Below, in pieces: positions 41,221-49,999 of a stretch of 64,000 nt of DNA. The notes beneath the pieces were generated by a model. It saw nothing but the letters and a program-made list of their open reading frames with translations, made no database searches and was not told where the DNA came from. Location: positions 186,001 to 250,000 of the forward strand of contig NEVA01000001.1 in NCBI GenBank assembly GCA_002304445.1. Direction: 5' to 3'. Positions within the stretch are counted from its first letter, which is position 1. The number at the start of each line of letters is the position of its first letter. This DNA is from Opitutia bacterium Tous-C4FEB (GTDB taxonomy: Bacteria > Verrucomicrobiota > Verrucomicrobiia > Opitutales > Opitutaceae). A program made the position numbers and the translations under genes.

Positions 41221-42456
41221 ATGTCCGACCTCGCCCGCACCCGCGCCGATTTCCCCATCCTGCACCAGCAGGTCAACGGCAAGCCCCTCGTCTACCTCGA
41301 CAACGGCGCCACATCGCAAAAACCCCGCGCCGTCATCGACGCCCTCGTCCGCTACTACGAGCGCAACAACAGCAACGTCCACCGCGGCCTCCACGCCCTC
41401 TCCATGCGCGCCACCGACGCTTATGAAGGCGCCCGCACCCGCATCGCCAACTTCATCCACGCCGCCGACCCCGCCGAAATCATTTTCACCCGCGGCACCA
41501 CCGAGAGCATCAACATCGTCGCCCGCAGCTGGGCCCACGCGCACCTGAAGCCCGGCGACGTCATTCTCACCACCGAGATGGAGCACCATTCCAGTCTCGT
41601 CCCTTGGCAACAGGCCGCCAAAGCCGCCGGCGCCACCTTAAAATACATCCCTGTGCTCGGCGCCGATGCCGAGGGCGGACTCGACTACGCCGCGCTCGAT
41701 ACGCTGCTCACCCCGGCCGTGAAGCTCTTGGCCTTCACGCATATTTCCAACACCCTCGGCACGATCAACGACGCCGCCGAGCTCTGCCGCCGCGCCCGCG
41801 CCGTCGGGGCCGTCACCTTGATCGACGCCGCCCAGTCCATCGGCCACGCCCCGATCGACGTGCAAAGCCTCGGCTGTGATTTCCTCGTCTTCTCCGGCCA
41901 CAAAATGTGCGGCCCCACCGGCATCGGCGTCCTCTACGGCCGCCGCGCGCTGCTCGACAAACTCGCGCCCGACGAAACCGGCGGCGGCATGGTCGTCACC
42001 GTCACCTACGAAGGCGCGAATTGGAAACCATCGCCCGAGCGCCATGAAGCCGGCACGCCCAACGTCGCCGACGCCATCGCCCTCGGCGCCGCTTGCGACT
42101 ACATCGACGCCATCGGCCGCGAAGCCATCGCAGCGCACGACCACCATCTCGGCGCCGTCGCGATGGAGCAGCTCTCCGCTATCCCCGGCATCCGCATCAT
42201 CGGCCCGCGCCTCGGCCAACCGCGCGCAGGTCTGGTGAGCTTCGCGTTTCCCGATGTGCATGCCCACGACATCGTCACCTTCGCCGACGAAGACGGCCTC
42301 GCATTGCGCGGCGGCCATCACTGCAACCAGCCGTTGATGCGCAAGCTCGGCCTCACGAGCACGACGCGCGCGAGTTTCTATTTCTACAACACCGAGCAGG
42401 AAATCGGCGTCCTCGTCGCCAGCCTCCGCCGCATCCAAAAATTCTTCGCCGGCTAG
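41221..42456 (+). CDS. sufS: Cysteine desulfurase SufS
   Basis: This 411-residue PLP enzyme of the SufS (group II) type releases sulfur from cysteine for Fe-S cluster building. It shows NGATSQKP, SNVHRGLHALS, HISNTLG, the PLP lysine in SGHKMCGPTG (Lys228), and the catalytic Cys368 in RGGHHCNQPLM. Length and motif order are normal. It follows sufU, its usual sulfur acceptor. A terminator lies 34 bases after the stop. Confidence 0.95.
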   Translation: MSDLARTRADFPILHQQVNGKPLVYLDNGATSQKPRAVIDALVRYYERNNSNVHRGLHALSMRATDAYEGARTRIANFIHAADPAEIIFTRGTTESINIVARSWAHAHLKPGDVILTTEMEHHSSLVPWQQAAKAAGATLKYIPVLGADAEGGLDYAALDTLLTPAVKLLAFTHISNTLGTINDAAELCRRARAVGAVTLIDAAQSIGHAPIDVQSLGCDFLVFSGHKMCGPTGIGVLYGRRALLDKLAPDETGGGMVVTVTYEGANWKPSPERHEAGTPNVADAIALGAACDYIDAIGREAIAAHDHHLGAVAMEQLSAIPGIRIIGPRLGQPRAGLVSFAFPDVHAHDIVTFADEDGLALRGGHHCNQPLMRKLGLTSTTRASFYFYNTEQEIGVLVASLRRIQKFFAG

Positions 42457-42490
42457 CCACGCCTTGCCGGTCGACCCCTTCTCCCATTTG

Positions 42491-42516
42491 AGCCGCATCG
42501 ATGTGCGGCTTTTTTT
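42491..42516 (+). terminator. Rho-independent terminator after sufS
   Basis: The stem AGCCGCA / TGCGGCT with a short TCGATG loop is followed by seven T. It lies 34 bases after the sufS stop on the plus strand. Confidence 0.85.
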
Positions 42517-42603
42517 GTGCCTGATTTAGCATCTTTGCCCCATCTCCCGCTCCGCCCCTTCCTGCTCGCCTCCCCTCGCCCCGCCCGCTTTGGCTTTCCT
42601 CCT

Positions 42604-44667
42604 ATGAAACTCCGTCCCCTCCTCTTTATTCTCGCCGCTTGTATCGCGGGCAGCGCCCTGCGCGCCGACGAAGGCATGTGGCTTTTCTCTGCGCCGCCCC
42701 GTGCGCAGATCAAAGCCAAATATGGCTTCGATCTCACCGATGCTTGGCTCGATCACGTCCGTCTTTCCTCCGTCCGCTTCAACAGCGGTGGCTCCGCTTC
42801 CTTCGTCTCCGCCGACGGCCTCGTGATCACCAACCACCACGTCGCCGCCGACTCCCTCCAAAAGATGGGCTCAAAGGAGAAAAACATCCTCCGCGACGGC
42901 TTCTACGCCAAGACCCAGGCCGATGAGATCAAAGCCAACGACCTCGAGGTAAACGTCCTCCAATCCATCGAGGACGTCACCGCCCGCATCAACGCCGCCG
43001 TCCCGGCCAATCTCTCCGGTGCCGACGCCGCCCTCGCCCGCCGCAAGATCATCGCCGAGGTCGAAAAAGAGTCGAAAGATAAAACCGGTCTCCGCAGCGA
43101 TGTCGTTACCCTCTACCAAGGCGGCGCCTATCACCTCTACCGCTTCAAGCGCTACACCGACATCCGTCTCGTCTTCGCCCCAGACCAGCAAATCGCCTTT
43201 TACGGCGGCGATCCCGATAATTTCGAATATCCCCGCTACTGTCTCGATGTGACGTTTTTCCGCGTCTACGAAAACGGCCAGCCCATCAAATCCGCAAACT
43301 TCCTGAAATGGTCGGCCAACGGTGCGGCCGATGGTGAACTCACCTTCGTTTCCGGCCACCCCGGCTCCACCCGGCGTCTGCTCACCATCGCCGAGCTCGA
43401 ATACCTTCGCGACAACCAGGTCCTCTACCAACTCGGCCAGTTGAAACGCGAAGAGGTGCTCCTCAATTCTTGGAGCGGCCGCAGCGGCGAAAACGCCCGC
43501 CGCGCCAAAGATGAACTCTTCGGCATCCAGAACTCGCGCAAAGTTTCCGACGGTCGGATCGCCGCCCTGCAAGACCCCGTCTTCTTCGGCGCCAAAGTCG
43601 CCGCCGAAAAAGCCCTGAAACAAAAACTCGCCGACATGCCCGGCGGTACCGAGGCCCTCGCCGCCTATGACCGCATCGCCGCGGCCCAAAAAGTCATCGC
43701 CGGCCTCGCCCACCGCTCCCGTGCGATCAACAGCCTGAACTCCGATTCGTTCAGCATCGCCAACCGCCTCCTCCGCGCGGGCGACGAACGCCCCAAGCCT
43801 AATGGCGAACGCCTCAGCGAATACGCCGACGCGCGTCGCGAGTCCTTCGAGCAGCAGCTGTTCACCGACAAGCCCATCTACACCGACTTGGAAATTCTCA
43901 CCTTGGCGGACTCGCTCACGATGTTCGTCGCCGACTTGGGCGCCAATGACCCGGTCGTCCTCGCGGTCCTCGCGGGCAAATCACCCCGCGTCCGCGCGGC
44001 CGAATTAATCAACGCGACAAAAGTCCGCGACGTCGCCTTCCGCAAAAAACTTTATGAGGGCGGAGCCGCCGCCGTCGCCGCGGCCAAGGATCCGATGATC
44101 GAGGTCGCCCGCGTCCTCGACCCCGAATCCCGCGCCCTGCGCAAGAGCTTCGAGGCGCAGAACGAAATCAAACAGCAGGCCCAAGCCGTCATCGGCAAAG
44201 CCCGTTTCGCCATCGACGGCACCAACAACTACCCCGACGCCACCTTCACCCTCCGCCTCAGCTATGGCCCGGTGAAAGGCTACGTCGAGAACGGCCAAAA
44301 AATCCCCGCCACCACAAACTTCGCCGGCCTTTACGCCCGCGCCGCCGATCAGGACAACAAGCCACCGTTCGATCTTCCTCCCCAATGGATCGCGAAGAAA
44401 TCGGCCCTCGATCTCACCGTGCCCTTCAACTTCGTGAGCACGGCCGACATCATCGGCGGCAACTCCGGCAGCCCGGTGATCAACCGTGCCGGCGAATTCG
44501 TCGGCATTATCTTTGACGGCAACCTCCAGTCGCTCGCCGGCGACTACGGTTACGACGACATCGAAGCCCGCGCCCTGAGTGTCCACAGCGCCGGCATTCT
44601 CGAGGCGTTGAAGAAGGTTTACGAAGTCCCCGCCCTCGTCGCCGAACTCACAGCGGGCAAACGCTGA
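42604..44667 (+). CDS. S46-family dipeptidyl-peptidase (DPP7/DPP11-like)
   Basis: This is a 687-residue protein with signal peptide MKLRPLLFILAACIAGSALRA. The mature start DEGMWLF is characteristic of S46 peptidases. The catalytic His lies in GLVITNHHVAADS (residue 78 or 79), and the nucleophile Ser in GGNSGSPVINRAGEFVGIIFDGN. These enzymes remove dipeptides from protein N-termini in the periplasm. The residue 18 after the catalytic Ser is Gly, as in DPP7 with hydrophobic preference, whereas DPP11 has Arg there (family knowledge, alignment by eye). The gene lies between two clear terminators and is monocistronic. Confidence 0.9.
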   Translation: MKLRPLLFILAACIAGSALRADEGMWLFSAPPRAQIKAKYGFDLTDAWLDHVRLSSVRFNSGGSASFVSADGLVITNHHVAADSLQKMGSKEKNILRDGFYAKTQADEIKANDLEVNVLQSIEDVTARINAAVPANLSGADAALARRKIIAEVEKESKDKTGLRSDVVTLYQGGAYHLYRFKRYTDIRLVFAPDQQIAFYGGDPDNFEYPRYCLDVTFFRVYENGQPIKSANFLKWSANGAADGELTFVSGHPGSTRRLLTIAELEYLRDNQVLYQLGQLKREEVLLNSWSGRSGENARRAKDELFGIQNSRKVSDGRIAALQDPVFFGAKVAAEKALKQKLADMPGGTEALAAYDRIAAAQKVIAGLAHRSRAINSLNSDSFSIANRLLRAGDERPKPNGERLSEYADARRESFEQQLFTDKPIYTDLEILTLADSLTMFVADLGANDPVVLAVLAGKSPRVRAAELINATKVRDVAFRKKLYEGGAAAVAAAKDPMIEVARVLDPESRALRKSFEAQNEIKQQAQAVIGKARFAIDGTNNYPDATFTLRLSYGPVKGYVENGQKIPATTNFAGLYARAADQDNKPPFDLPPQWIAKKSALDLTVPFNFVSTADIIGGNSGSPVINRAGEFVGIIFDGNLQSLAGDYGYDDIEARALSVHSAGILEALKKVYEVPALVAELTAGKR

Positions 44668-44691
44668 TCCCAACGATCACCGGATTTCTGG

Positions 44692-44718
44692 GGGCGGGTC
44701 TCCAACCCGCCCTTTTTT
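44692..44718 (+). terminator. Rho-independent terminator after the S46 peptidase gene
   Basis: The stem GGGCGGG / CCCGCCC with loop TCTCCAA is followed by six T. It begins 25 bases after the stop codon and also separates this gene from the convergent chrA gene. Confidence 0.85.
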
Positions 44719-44743
44719 GCGCCCGGAGAACGTCTTCCTCTTC

Positions 44744-46024
44744 TCAACCGCTAAGCCCTCGCAGTCCCCACCCCGCCAGCGCCGCCCCGAGCACGATCCA
44801 TCCCAGCCCGATGCGTCCCCAGTGCAGCGCGGCAAACGCGACCACGCCGATCGTCGCAACCAATCCGTCCATTCCAGCCGCCCAACCGTTCGGCCACACC
44901 GCGTGCCAGCCAAACCAGAGCGCGAGATTCAAGATGACGCCCACCACCGCCGCCGTCACCGCCGCCAGCGCCGCGCTCAACCGCACGTTGTCACGCAGCC
45001 GCTCCACGTAGGGCGCCCCCACGAGGATAAATAGAAACGTCGGGACGAACGTCACCCACGTCGTCATCGCCGCGCCGAGCGTAGCCGCCCCCAGCGACGT
45101 CAGCCCGCCGGGATTCGCCCAGCCCGCGAGAAACCCCACGTATTGGAGCACCAAGATCAGCGGCCCCGGCGTCGTCTCCGCGAGCGCCAAACCGTGCAAC
45201 ATCTGCGGCGCCGTTACCCAGCCGTGATTCTCCACGGCCTGCTGCCCCACGTAGGGCAACACCGCGTAAGCCCCGCCAAACGTTACCACCGCCACCTTGC
45301 TGAAAAAAAAACCCAACTGCGCGTAGAGCCCGCTCCAGCCGTGAAAAACTCCCGCCGCCACCACCGGCGCCGCCCAAAGCGCCAGCCCCGCCACCGCGAG
45401 CCGAAGAGTGGACCGCGTTGTCCCTAACGCGGTCTGCGCCCCGCTCGCGTCCAACGGTGCCATCACCTTCAGCCCAAACGCCTCCGGCCAAACCTTTCCA
45501 CCGATAAACCCGGCGGCCAGCGCGCCCAAGACCACCGCCGGAAACGGCACCCGCCCCACCGCCAGCGCGATCAATGCCGCCGCCGCGATGCCCCACGCCA
45601 CCGGAGTCTTGAGGGCCTTGCGACCCACCCGCAGCACCGCCGCCACCACGATCGCGAGCACCACCGCCTTTAGCCCATAAAGAATCCCCGCCACCGCCGG
45701 CACCGTTCCGTAGCTCACATAAATCCAACTCAGTCCCCACAGCGTCAGCGCGCCCGGTAGCACGAACAAAATTCCTGCCGCCAAACCGCCGCGCACCCCG
45801 TGCAGCAGCCAGCCGCAATAGGTCGCGAGCTGGGTCGCTTCCGGCCCGGGCAGCAGCATGCAAAAATTCAGCGCGTGCAGAAACCGCTCCTCCCCGATCC
45901 AGCGTTTCCGTTCCACGAGCTCCCGATGCATGATCGCGATCTGCCCCGCCGGTCCGCCGAAACTGATCCAACCCAGCTTCAGCCAGAACCGCAGCGCCTC
46001 CCGAAAACTCGGATTCTCCCCCAT
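44744..46024 (-). CDS. chrA: Chromate transporter ChrA (two-domain type)
   Basis: This is a 426-residue membrane protein with two homologous CHR halves. The N-half has FWLKLGWISFGGPAGQIAIM and CMLLPGPEATQLATYCG; the C-half has FFSKVAVVTFGGAYAVLPYV and LALAETTPGPLILVLQYVGF. The FGG and PGP motifs are the family signature. About ten to twelve membrane helices are expected. It should export chromate or a related oxyanion; in a sulfatase-rich genome, transport of sulfate-like anions is another possibility (inference). ATG at 46024 is preferred over GTG at 46027. Confidence 0.92.
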   Translation of the reverse strand: MGENPSFREALRFWLKLGWISFGGPAGQIAIMHRELVERKRWIGEERFLHALNFCMLLPGPEATQLATYCGWLLHGVRGGLAAGILFVLPGALTLWGLSWIYVSYGTVPAVAGILYGLKAVVLAIVVAAVLRVGRKALKTPVAWGIAAAALIALAVGRVPFPAVVLGALAAGFIGGKVWPEAFGLKVMAPLDASGAQTALGTTRSTLRLAVAGLALWAAPVVAAGVFHGWSGLYAQLGFFFSKVAVVTFGGAYAVLPYVGQQAVENHGWVTAPQMLHGLALAETTPGPLILVLQYVGFLAGWANPGGLTSLGAATLGAAMTTWVTFVPTFLFILVGAPYVERLRDNVRLSAALAAVTAAVVGVILNLALWFGWHAVWPNGWAAGMDGLVATIGVVAFAALHWGRIGLGWIVLGAALAGWGLRGLSG

Positions 46025-46176
46025 CACGCGAGCACACGCACTTCACCGCGCCGCGCAAACGGCAAAACTCCTCCCGCAAAAAATCGGCCGAATGACTTGC
46101 GCCCACCCCGCGCCGCCTGTTTTTACACCGTCCTCTTCTCCCTCGCCGCCCGGTCTAATCAACTGCTCTCACCGCC

Positions 46177-46740
46177 ATGAAACGTTCCCGCTCTTCCGAG
46201 TCCTTCCTCGAAAAAACCATCTTCGCCAGCCGCTGGCTCCAGGCCCCGCTCTACGTCGGCCTGATCATCGCCCAGTGCGTCTACGTCTACCAGTTCTTCG
46301 TCGAGCTCTGGCACCTCGGCCACATCGCGTTCAGCCCCGCCGGCACGGTCAAGGACCCCAGCACGCTGATCATGCTCAATGTCCTCGGTCTCATCGACGT
46401 CGTCATGATCGCGAATCTCCTCATCATGGTGATCATCGGCGGCTACGAGACCTTCGTCTCCCGCCTCAACCTCGATCAACACCCCGACCAGCCGGAGTGG
46501 CTGAGCCACGTCAACGCCGGCATGTTGAAGGTCAAACTCGCCACCGCCCTCATCAGCATCTCCTCGATCCATCTCCTGAAAACGTTCATCGAGGTCCGCT
46601 CGCCTGAGTTCGCCGCGGCGCCCAACAGTGTCATGTGGCAGGTCATCATCCACTGCGTCTTCGTTTTTTCCGCCATCGCCCTCGCTTACACGGACAAACT
46701 CATGATGTCCTCCGTCAAAGCCGCCTCCGGTCCAAGCTGA
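46177..46740 (+). CDS. UPF0114 (TIGR00645-type) inner-membrane protein
   Basis: This 187-residue protein belongs to the YqhA/UPF0114 family. Characteristic segments are LEKTIFASRWLQAPLYVGLIIAQ, NVLGLIDVVMIANLLIMVIIGGYETFVSRL, and KLATALISISSIHLLKTFI. Three to four membrane helices are visible. Function is unknown in the family. It is divergent from chrA with 152 bases between the starts. Confidence 0.9.
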   Translation: MKRSRSSESFLEKTIFASRWLQAPLYVGLIIAQCVYVYQFFVELWHLGHIAFSPAGTVKDPSTLIMLNVLGLIDVVMIANLLIMVIIGGYETFVSRLNLDQHPDQPEWLSHVNAGMLKVKLATALISISSIHLLKTFIEVRSPEFAAAPNSVMWQVIIHCVFVFSAIALAYTDKLMMSSVKAASGPS

Positions 46741-47215
46741 GCCCAGCCCTCAACCCGCCAAATCGAACGGCCCCCACCCCAAAATCACCAAGCCCAAGAC
46801 GGCTCCACGACCGAGGCGCGTTTTCGAAATCACATCTGCCGCCGGGCCTTACCCGGCGTAAGTTGGCCGTCCTTGACCAATTCCTCCGGAGCCATCCGGC
46901 GATGTGGAGGGTAAATCCACAGTACGATTCCGGCCAAGGAAAGCATGAGCGCTGCGGCGACTCCCCATTCGTCCAATCCTCGCGACGATCTCTCGGCCAG
47001 GATTCCTTGAAACCAAGCGAACGGAGGGTCGATTACGGAAAATCTGAAAGGGGCGAAGGAGTTTAAGCGCCGCACGGAAGCAAGTTGCGTCGAGGCCAAA
47101 ACACCGGGCCACCCAGCGCAAGCCCTGCAATTAACGCGGGTTTTGCGCGCCCGATGGAGCCAAGACAGCCCACGCCACGCTTGCCGCCGCGTGCCTCACG
47201 GCGCACATCTCCCCG
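46741..47215. other. Intergenic region with one possible small gene
   Basis: This 475-base gap lies between the UPF0114 gene and the PH-domain operon. The only frame with protein-like features is the small minus-strand one at 46830-47099, described separately. The rest shows no recognisable gene, tRNA or strong terminator. Confidence 0.4.
46830..47099 (-). CDS. Possible small membrane protein, unknown
   Basis: This 89-residue frame has one clear membrane segment (WGVAAALMLSLAGIVLWIY, about residues 45-63). It is followed by the charged tail PPHRRMAPEELVKDGQLTPGKARRQM, which looks like real protein rather than a GC shadow. The first 40 residues look less convincing and the true start may be internal. 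No family is recognised and there is no operon support. It could also be a chance frame. Confidence 0.3.
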   Translation of the reverse strand: MASTQLASVRRLNSFAPFRFSVIDPPFAWFQGILAERSSRGLDEWGVAAALMLSLAGIVLWIYPPHRRMAPEELVKDGQLTPGKARRQM

Positions 47216-47761
47216 GTGCAACCGTCCAGCGACGACTCCCTCATCTTCGCCCTCGAGCGACCTCACCGTAACCTTTGGACCTACTATTGGGTCACCTGCC
47301 TCGCGGTGCCGCCGCTCCTGCCCGTCACGTTACCGTTTTACTGGTTTCGCTATCACACGATGCGGTACAAGTTCACCGCCGAGGGAATTTCGATGAGTTG
47401 GGGCATTTTGTTTCGCCGCGAGATCATCGTGAATTACGCGCGCATCCAAGACATCCATCTTCGCTCGAATCTGGTCGAGCGTTGGTTTGGCCTCGCCAAG
47501 GTGCTGGTCCAAACCGCCAGCGGCAACGCCTCCGCCGAGCTCACCTTGGAAGGTCTGAAGGAGTTCGAAGCGGTCCGTGATTTTCTCTATTCCAAGATGC
47601 GGGGCGTAAAGGAGCAGCCCTCGACCCCACCCGTTTTGACTGCTGTCGGCTCGGACGCCGAGCTTGCCGCTGCTCTGCGTGAGGTCACCGCCGAACTCCG
47701 CGCCACCCGCCTCGCCCTCGCCCACCGTGCCGGCACCGCGCCGACCCAGCCCGATGCTTGA
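47216..47761 (+). CDS. Bacterial PH-domain (bPH2) membrane protein
   Basis: This is a 181-residue protein. Residues 20-45 (TYYWVTCLAVPPLLPVTLPFYWF) are hydrophobic, followed by the bPH2 pattern YKFTAEGISMSWGILFRREIIVNYARIQDIHLRSNLVERWFGLAKVLVQTAS, as in the YdbS/YdbT family. The start is GTG at 47216; no upstream ATG is in frame. It overlaps the next gene by 8 bases. Such paired proteins sit in the membrane; their role is not settled. Confidence 0.85.
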   Translation: MQPSSDDSLIFALERPHRNLWTYYWVTCLAVPPLLPVTLPFYWFRYHTMRYKFTAEGISMSWGILFRREIIVNYARIQDIHLRSNLVERWFGLAKVLVQTASGNASAELTLEGLKEFEAVRDFLYSKMRGVKEQPSTPPVLTAVGSDAELAAALREVTAELRATRLALAHRAGTAPTQPDA

Positions 47762-48650
47762 TCCGCTTCGCACCCGTCTCCTTGGCTGGTTGCGCGTCCC
47801 GGCTCAACCTCAGCCGCCCGCCGGCGCCCCCGGCTCCACCCGCATTTTTCGCGCCGGCCATCGCTTCTACCAACTGCGCCTCGCCGGTTGGACCGTCGCC
47901 CAACTCGCCACGCTCGCCGGTATTCTTTTCTCACTTTGGTTTTTCCACCGGGCCGAACAACTCGCCCAGGAAATCTCCTCCGCGGCCAACCGGGGCGCGC
48001 CCGCGACACTCACCCCTTCGCCCGAAAATACACCGAAGATCGCCCCGGAAAAGTCGTCGTCCGGCAAACCCCGGCGCGAGCCCAAGGTCTCCGTCGACCT
48101 CGCCCTCAGGAACATCGCCGAACGCACGCCGTGGTGGATGTTTCGCGTCATCACCGTGATCGAAATCATCGCGTTGTCGGGTTTCTTCTTCGTCGCCCTC
48201 ATCACCTATGCGGCCGTCCGCCTCGACTACGAACAGCGCTGGTACATCGTCACCGATCGCAGCCTCCGCCTCCGCAGCGGCATTTGGCAGGTGCAGGAAC
48301 TCACGATGAGCTTCGCCAATCTTCAACAGGTCACCGTCACCCAAGGCCCCCTCCAGCGCCTCCTCGGCTTGGCCAACGTCCACGTCCAAACCGCCGGCGG
48401 TGGCGGTCACCAGCCCAATGAAGAGAATCACGATTCCTTGCACACCGCCGAGTTCCACTGCGTCGAAAACGCCCCGGAAATTCGCGATCTGATCCTTGAT
48501 CGCCTCCGTCTCTTTCGCGCGAGCGGCCTTGGCGATCCCGACGACCACACCGTCGCACCGCCTACCGCGCTCGCCCCCACGACGGCCATCGCGGCCGCCC
48601 GTGAATTGCTCCAAGAAGCCTCCGCCCTACGCCGCACCTTCACCGGCTGA
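47754..48650 (+). CDS. Bacterial PH-domain (bPH2) membrane protein, larger partner
   Basis: This 298-residue protein has two hydrophobic segments (about 48-64 and 130-155). Between them is a Pro/Lys-rich linker, and then a bPH2 domain: RWYIVTDRSLRLRSGIWQVQELTMSFANLQQVTVTQGPLQRLLGLANVHVQTAGGGG. The start at 47754 lies inside the end of the preceding gene, indicating coupled translation. Together the two form a YdbS/YdbT-like pair. The C-terminal 40 residues (TAIAAARELLQEASALRRTF) are helical and resemble the end of the first protein. Confidence 0.85.
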   Translation: MLDPLRTRLLGWLRVPAQPQPPAGAPGSTRIFRAGHRFYQLRLAGWTVAQLATLAGILFSLWFFHRAEQLAQEISSAANRGAPATLTPSPENTPKIAPEKSSSGKPRREPKVSVDLALRNIAERTPWWMFRVITVIEIIALSGFFFVALITYAAVRLDYEQRWYIVTDRSLRLRSGIWQVQELTMSFANLQQVTVTQGPLQRLLGLANVHVQTAGGGGHQPNEENHDSLHTAEFHCVENAPEIRDLILDRLRLFRASGLGDPDDHTVAPPTALAPTTAIAAARELLQEASALRRTFTG

Positions 48651-48837
48651 CGCACCAACCGCCCTCGCCCTTTCGCCATAGCCGAACCCGGCCAGTTACT
48701 TCATCTGGAACGAATCCGCCGGCATTGTCTCCCTTCGCCGCGAGCGCGCTTTCGCCCAAAACGCGCCGACTTATCCCGACCAACCGTAACTCCAATGCTC
48801 CTTGGCGCGGCCGGTCTCCGGTCGACCCGCAACCGCC

Positions 48838-49989
48838 TCACCGCTTCAGCTTCAGCAAGCGCTCGCCGGCTGCGTGCAGCGTGGCGGGTTTCTTCGCGAA
48901 ATTCAGCCGCACGTAACGGTTCTCGCCGTGGGCGAAAAAGCTCGAGCCCGGCACCGGCGCGACGCCGATCTCCTTCGTCATCCAGTGCGCGAATTCCACG
49001 TCGCTCGCGTAGCCGAACGGCGAGATGTCCAACATCACAAAATAGGCGCCCTCAGGCCGCGTGTAGCTGAGCCCGGTCTGGTCGAGGTAGCCGAGCAGCA
49101 CGTCGCGCGACTCGGCGTACTTCGCGGTCAACTCATCGTAGTAACTCGCCGGGAAATTCAGCGCCGTCACCACTGCATGTTGCAACGGCGCCGCCGCGCC
49201 CACCGTGAGAAAATCATGCACCTTCCTCGCCTGCGCGATTACCTCCGGCGCCGCGCGCAGATAGCCGAGCCGCCAACCGGTGATCGAAAAGGTTTTCGAG
49301 AGCGACGAACACATCAACGTGCGCTTTGCCATGCCCGGGAGCGTCGCGAAATACACATGCTGCCGGCCGTCGAAAACGATGTGCTCATACACCTCGTCGG
49401 TGATCACCCACACATCGAACTCCTCCGCCAGCGCCGCGATCTGCAACAACTCTTCACGCGTAAACACGCGGCCGCAGGGATTGGACGGATTACACAGCAC
49501 AAACGCTTTCAGCCCACCCGCAAACGCCCGCCTCAGCTCCGCCGGATCGAAACGGTAATGCGGCGGATTCAGCGGCACGTGCACCGCCTGCGCCCCCGTG
49601 AGGATCGCGTCGGCGTTGTAGTTTTCATAGAACGGCGAGAAGAGCCCAACTTTGTCGCCCGGGTCGCACACGGTCATGAACGCCGCCATCATCGCTTCCG
49701 TCGAGCCGCAGGTGACGACGAGCTCGCGGTCGGCATCGACCGGCACGCCCAACCCGCGGGAGATTTTCGCCCCAAGCGCCGCGCGCAGTTCGGGTGCGCC
49801 CCACGTGACCGCGTATTGGTGGCGGCCGGCGTCCATCGCGTCTTTGCCGGCCTGTACCAGAGCCGCCGGCGGGTCCCAGTCGGGGAAGCCCTGCGACAGA
49901 TTGATCGCACCGTGCCGGGCCGCGACGCGCGACATCTCGCGGATCAAAGATTCCGTGAAGACCGAGGTGCGACGAGACGTGGCGGGCAT
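48838..49989 (-). CDS. Class I/II PLP aminotransferase
   Basis: This 383-residue fold-type I aminotransferase shows INLSQGFPDWDPP, the substrate-side VTCGSTEAMMAA, NPSNPCGRVF, and the PLP lysine in SSLSKTFSITGWRLGY. The C-terminal Arg in YVRLNFAK binds the substrate carboxylate. It is closest in pattern to kynurenine/methionine aminotransferases of the YbdL type. It is 10 bases upstream of nothing else on its own side; the LysM lipoprotein gene ends at 50000 just before its start, so the two may be co-transcribed. Confidence 0.9.
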   Translation of the reverse strand: MPATSRRTSVFTESLIREMSRVAARHGAINLSQGFPDWDPPAALVQAGKDAMDAGRHQYAVTWGAPELRAALGAKISRGLGVPVDADRELVVTCGSTEAMMAAFMTVCDPGDKVGLFSPFYENYNADAILTGAQAVHVPLNPPHYRFDPAELRRAFAGGLKAFVLCNPSNPCGRVFTREELLQIAALAEEFDVWVITDEVYEHIVFDGRQHVYFATLPGMAKRTLMCSSLSKTFSITGWRLGYLRAAPEVIAQARKVHDFLTVGAAAPLQHAVVTALNFPASYYDELTAKYAESRDVLLGYLDQTGLSYTRPEGAYFVMLDISPFGYASDVEFAHWMTKEIGVAPVPGSSFFAHGENRYVRLNFAKKPATLHAAGERLLKLKR

Positions 49990-49999
49990 GGAAAGCCTT

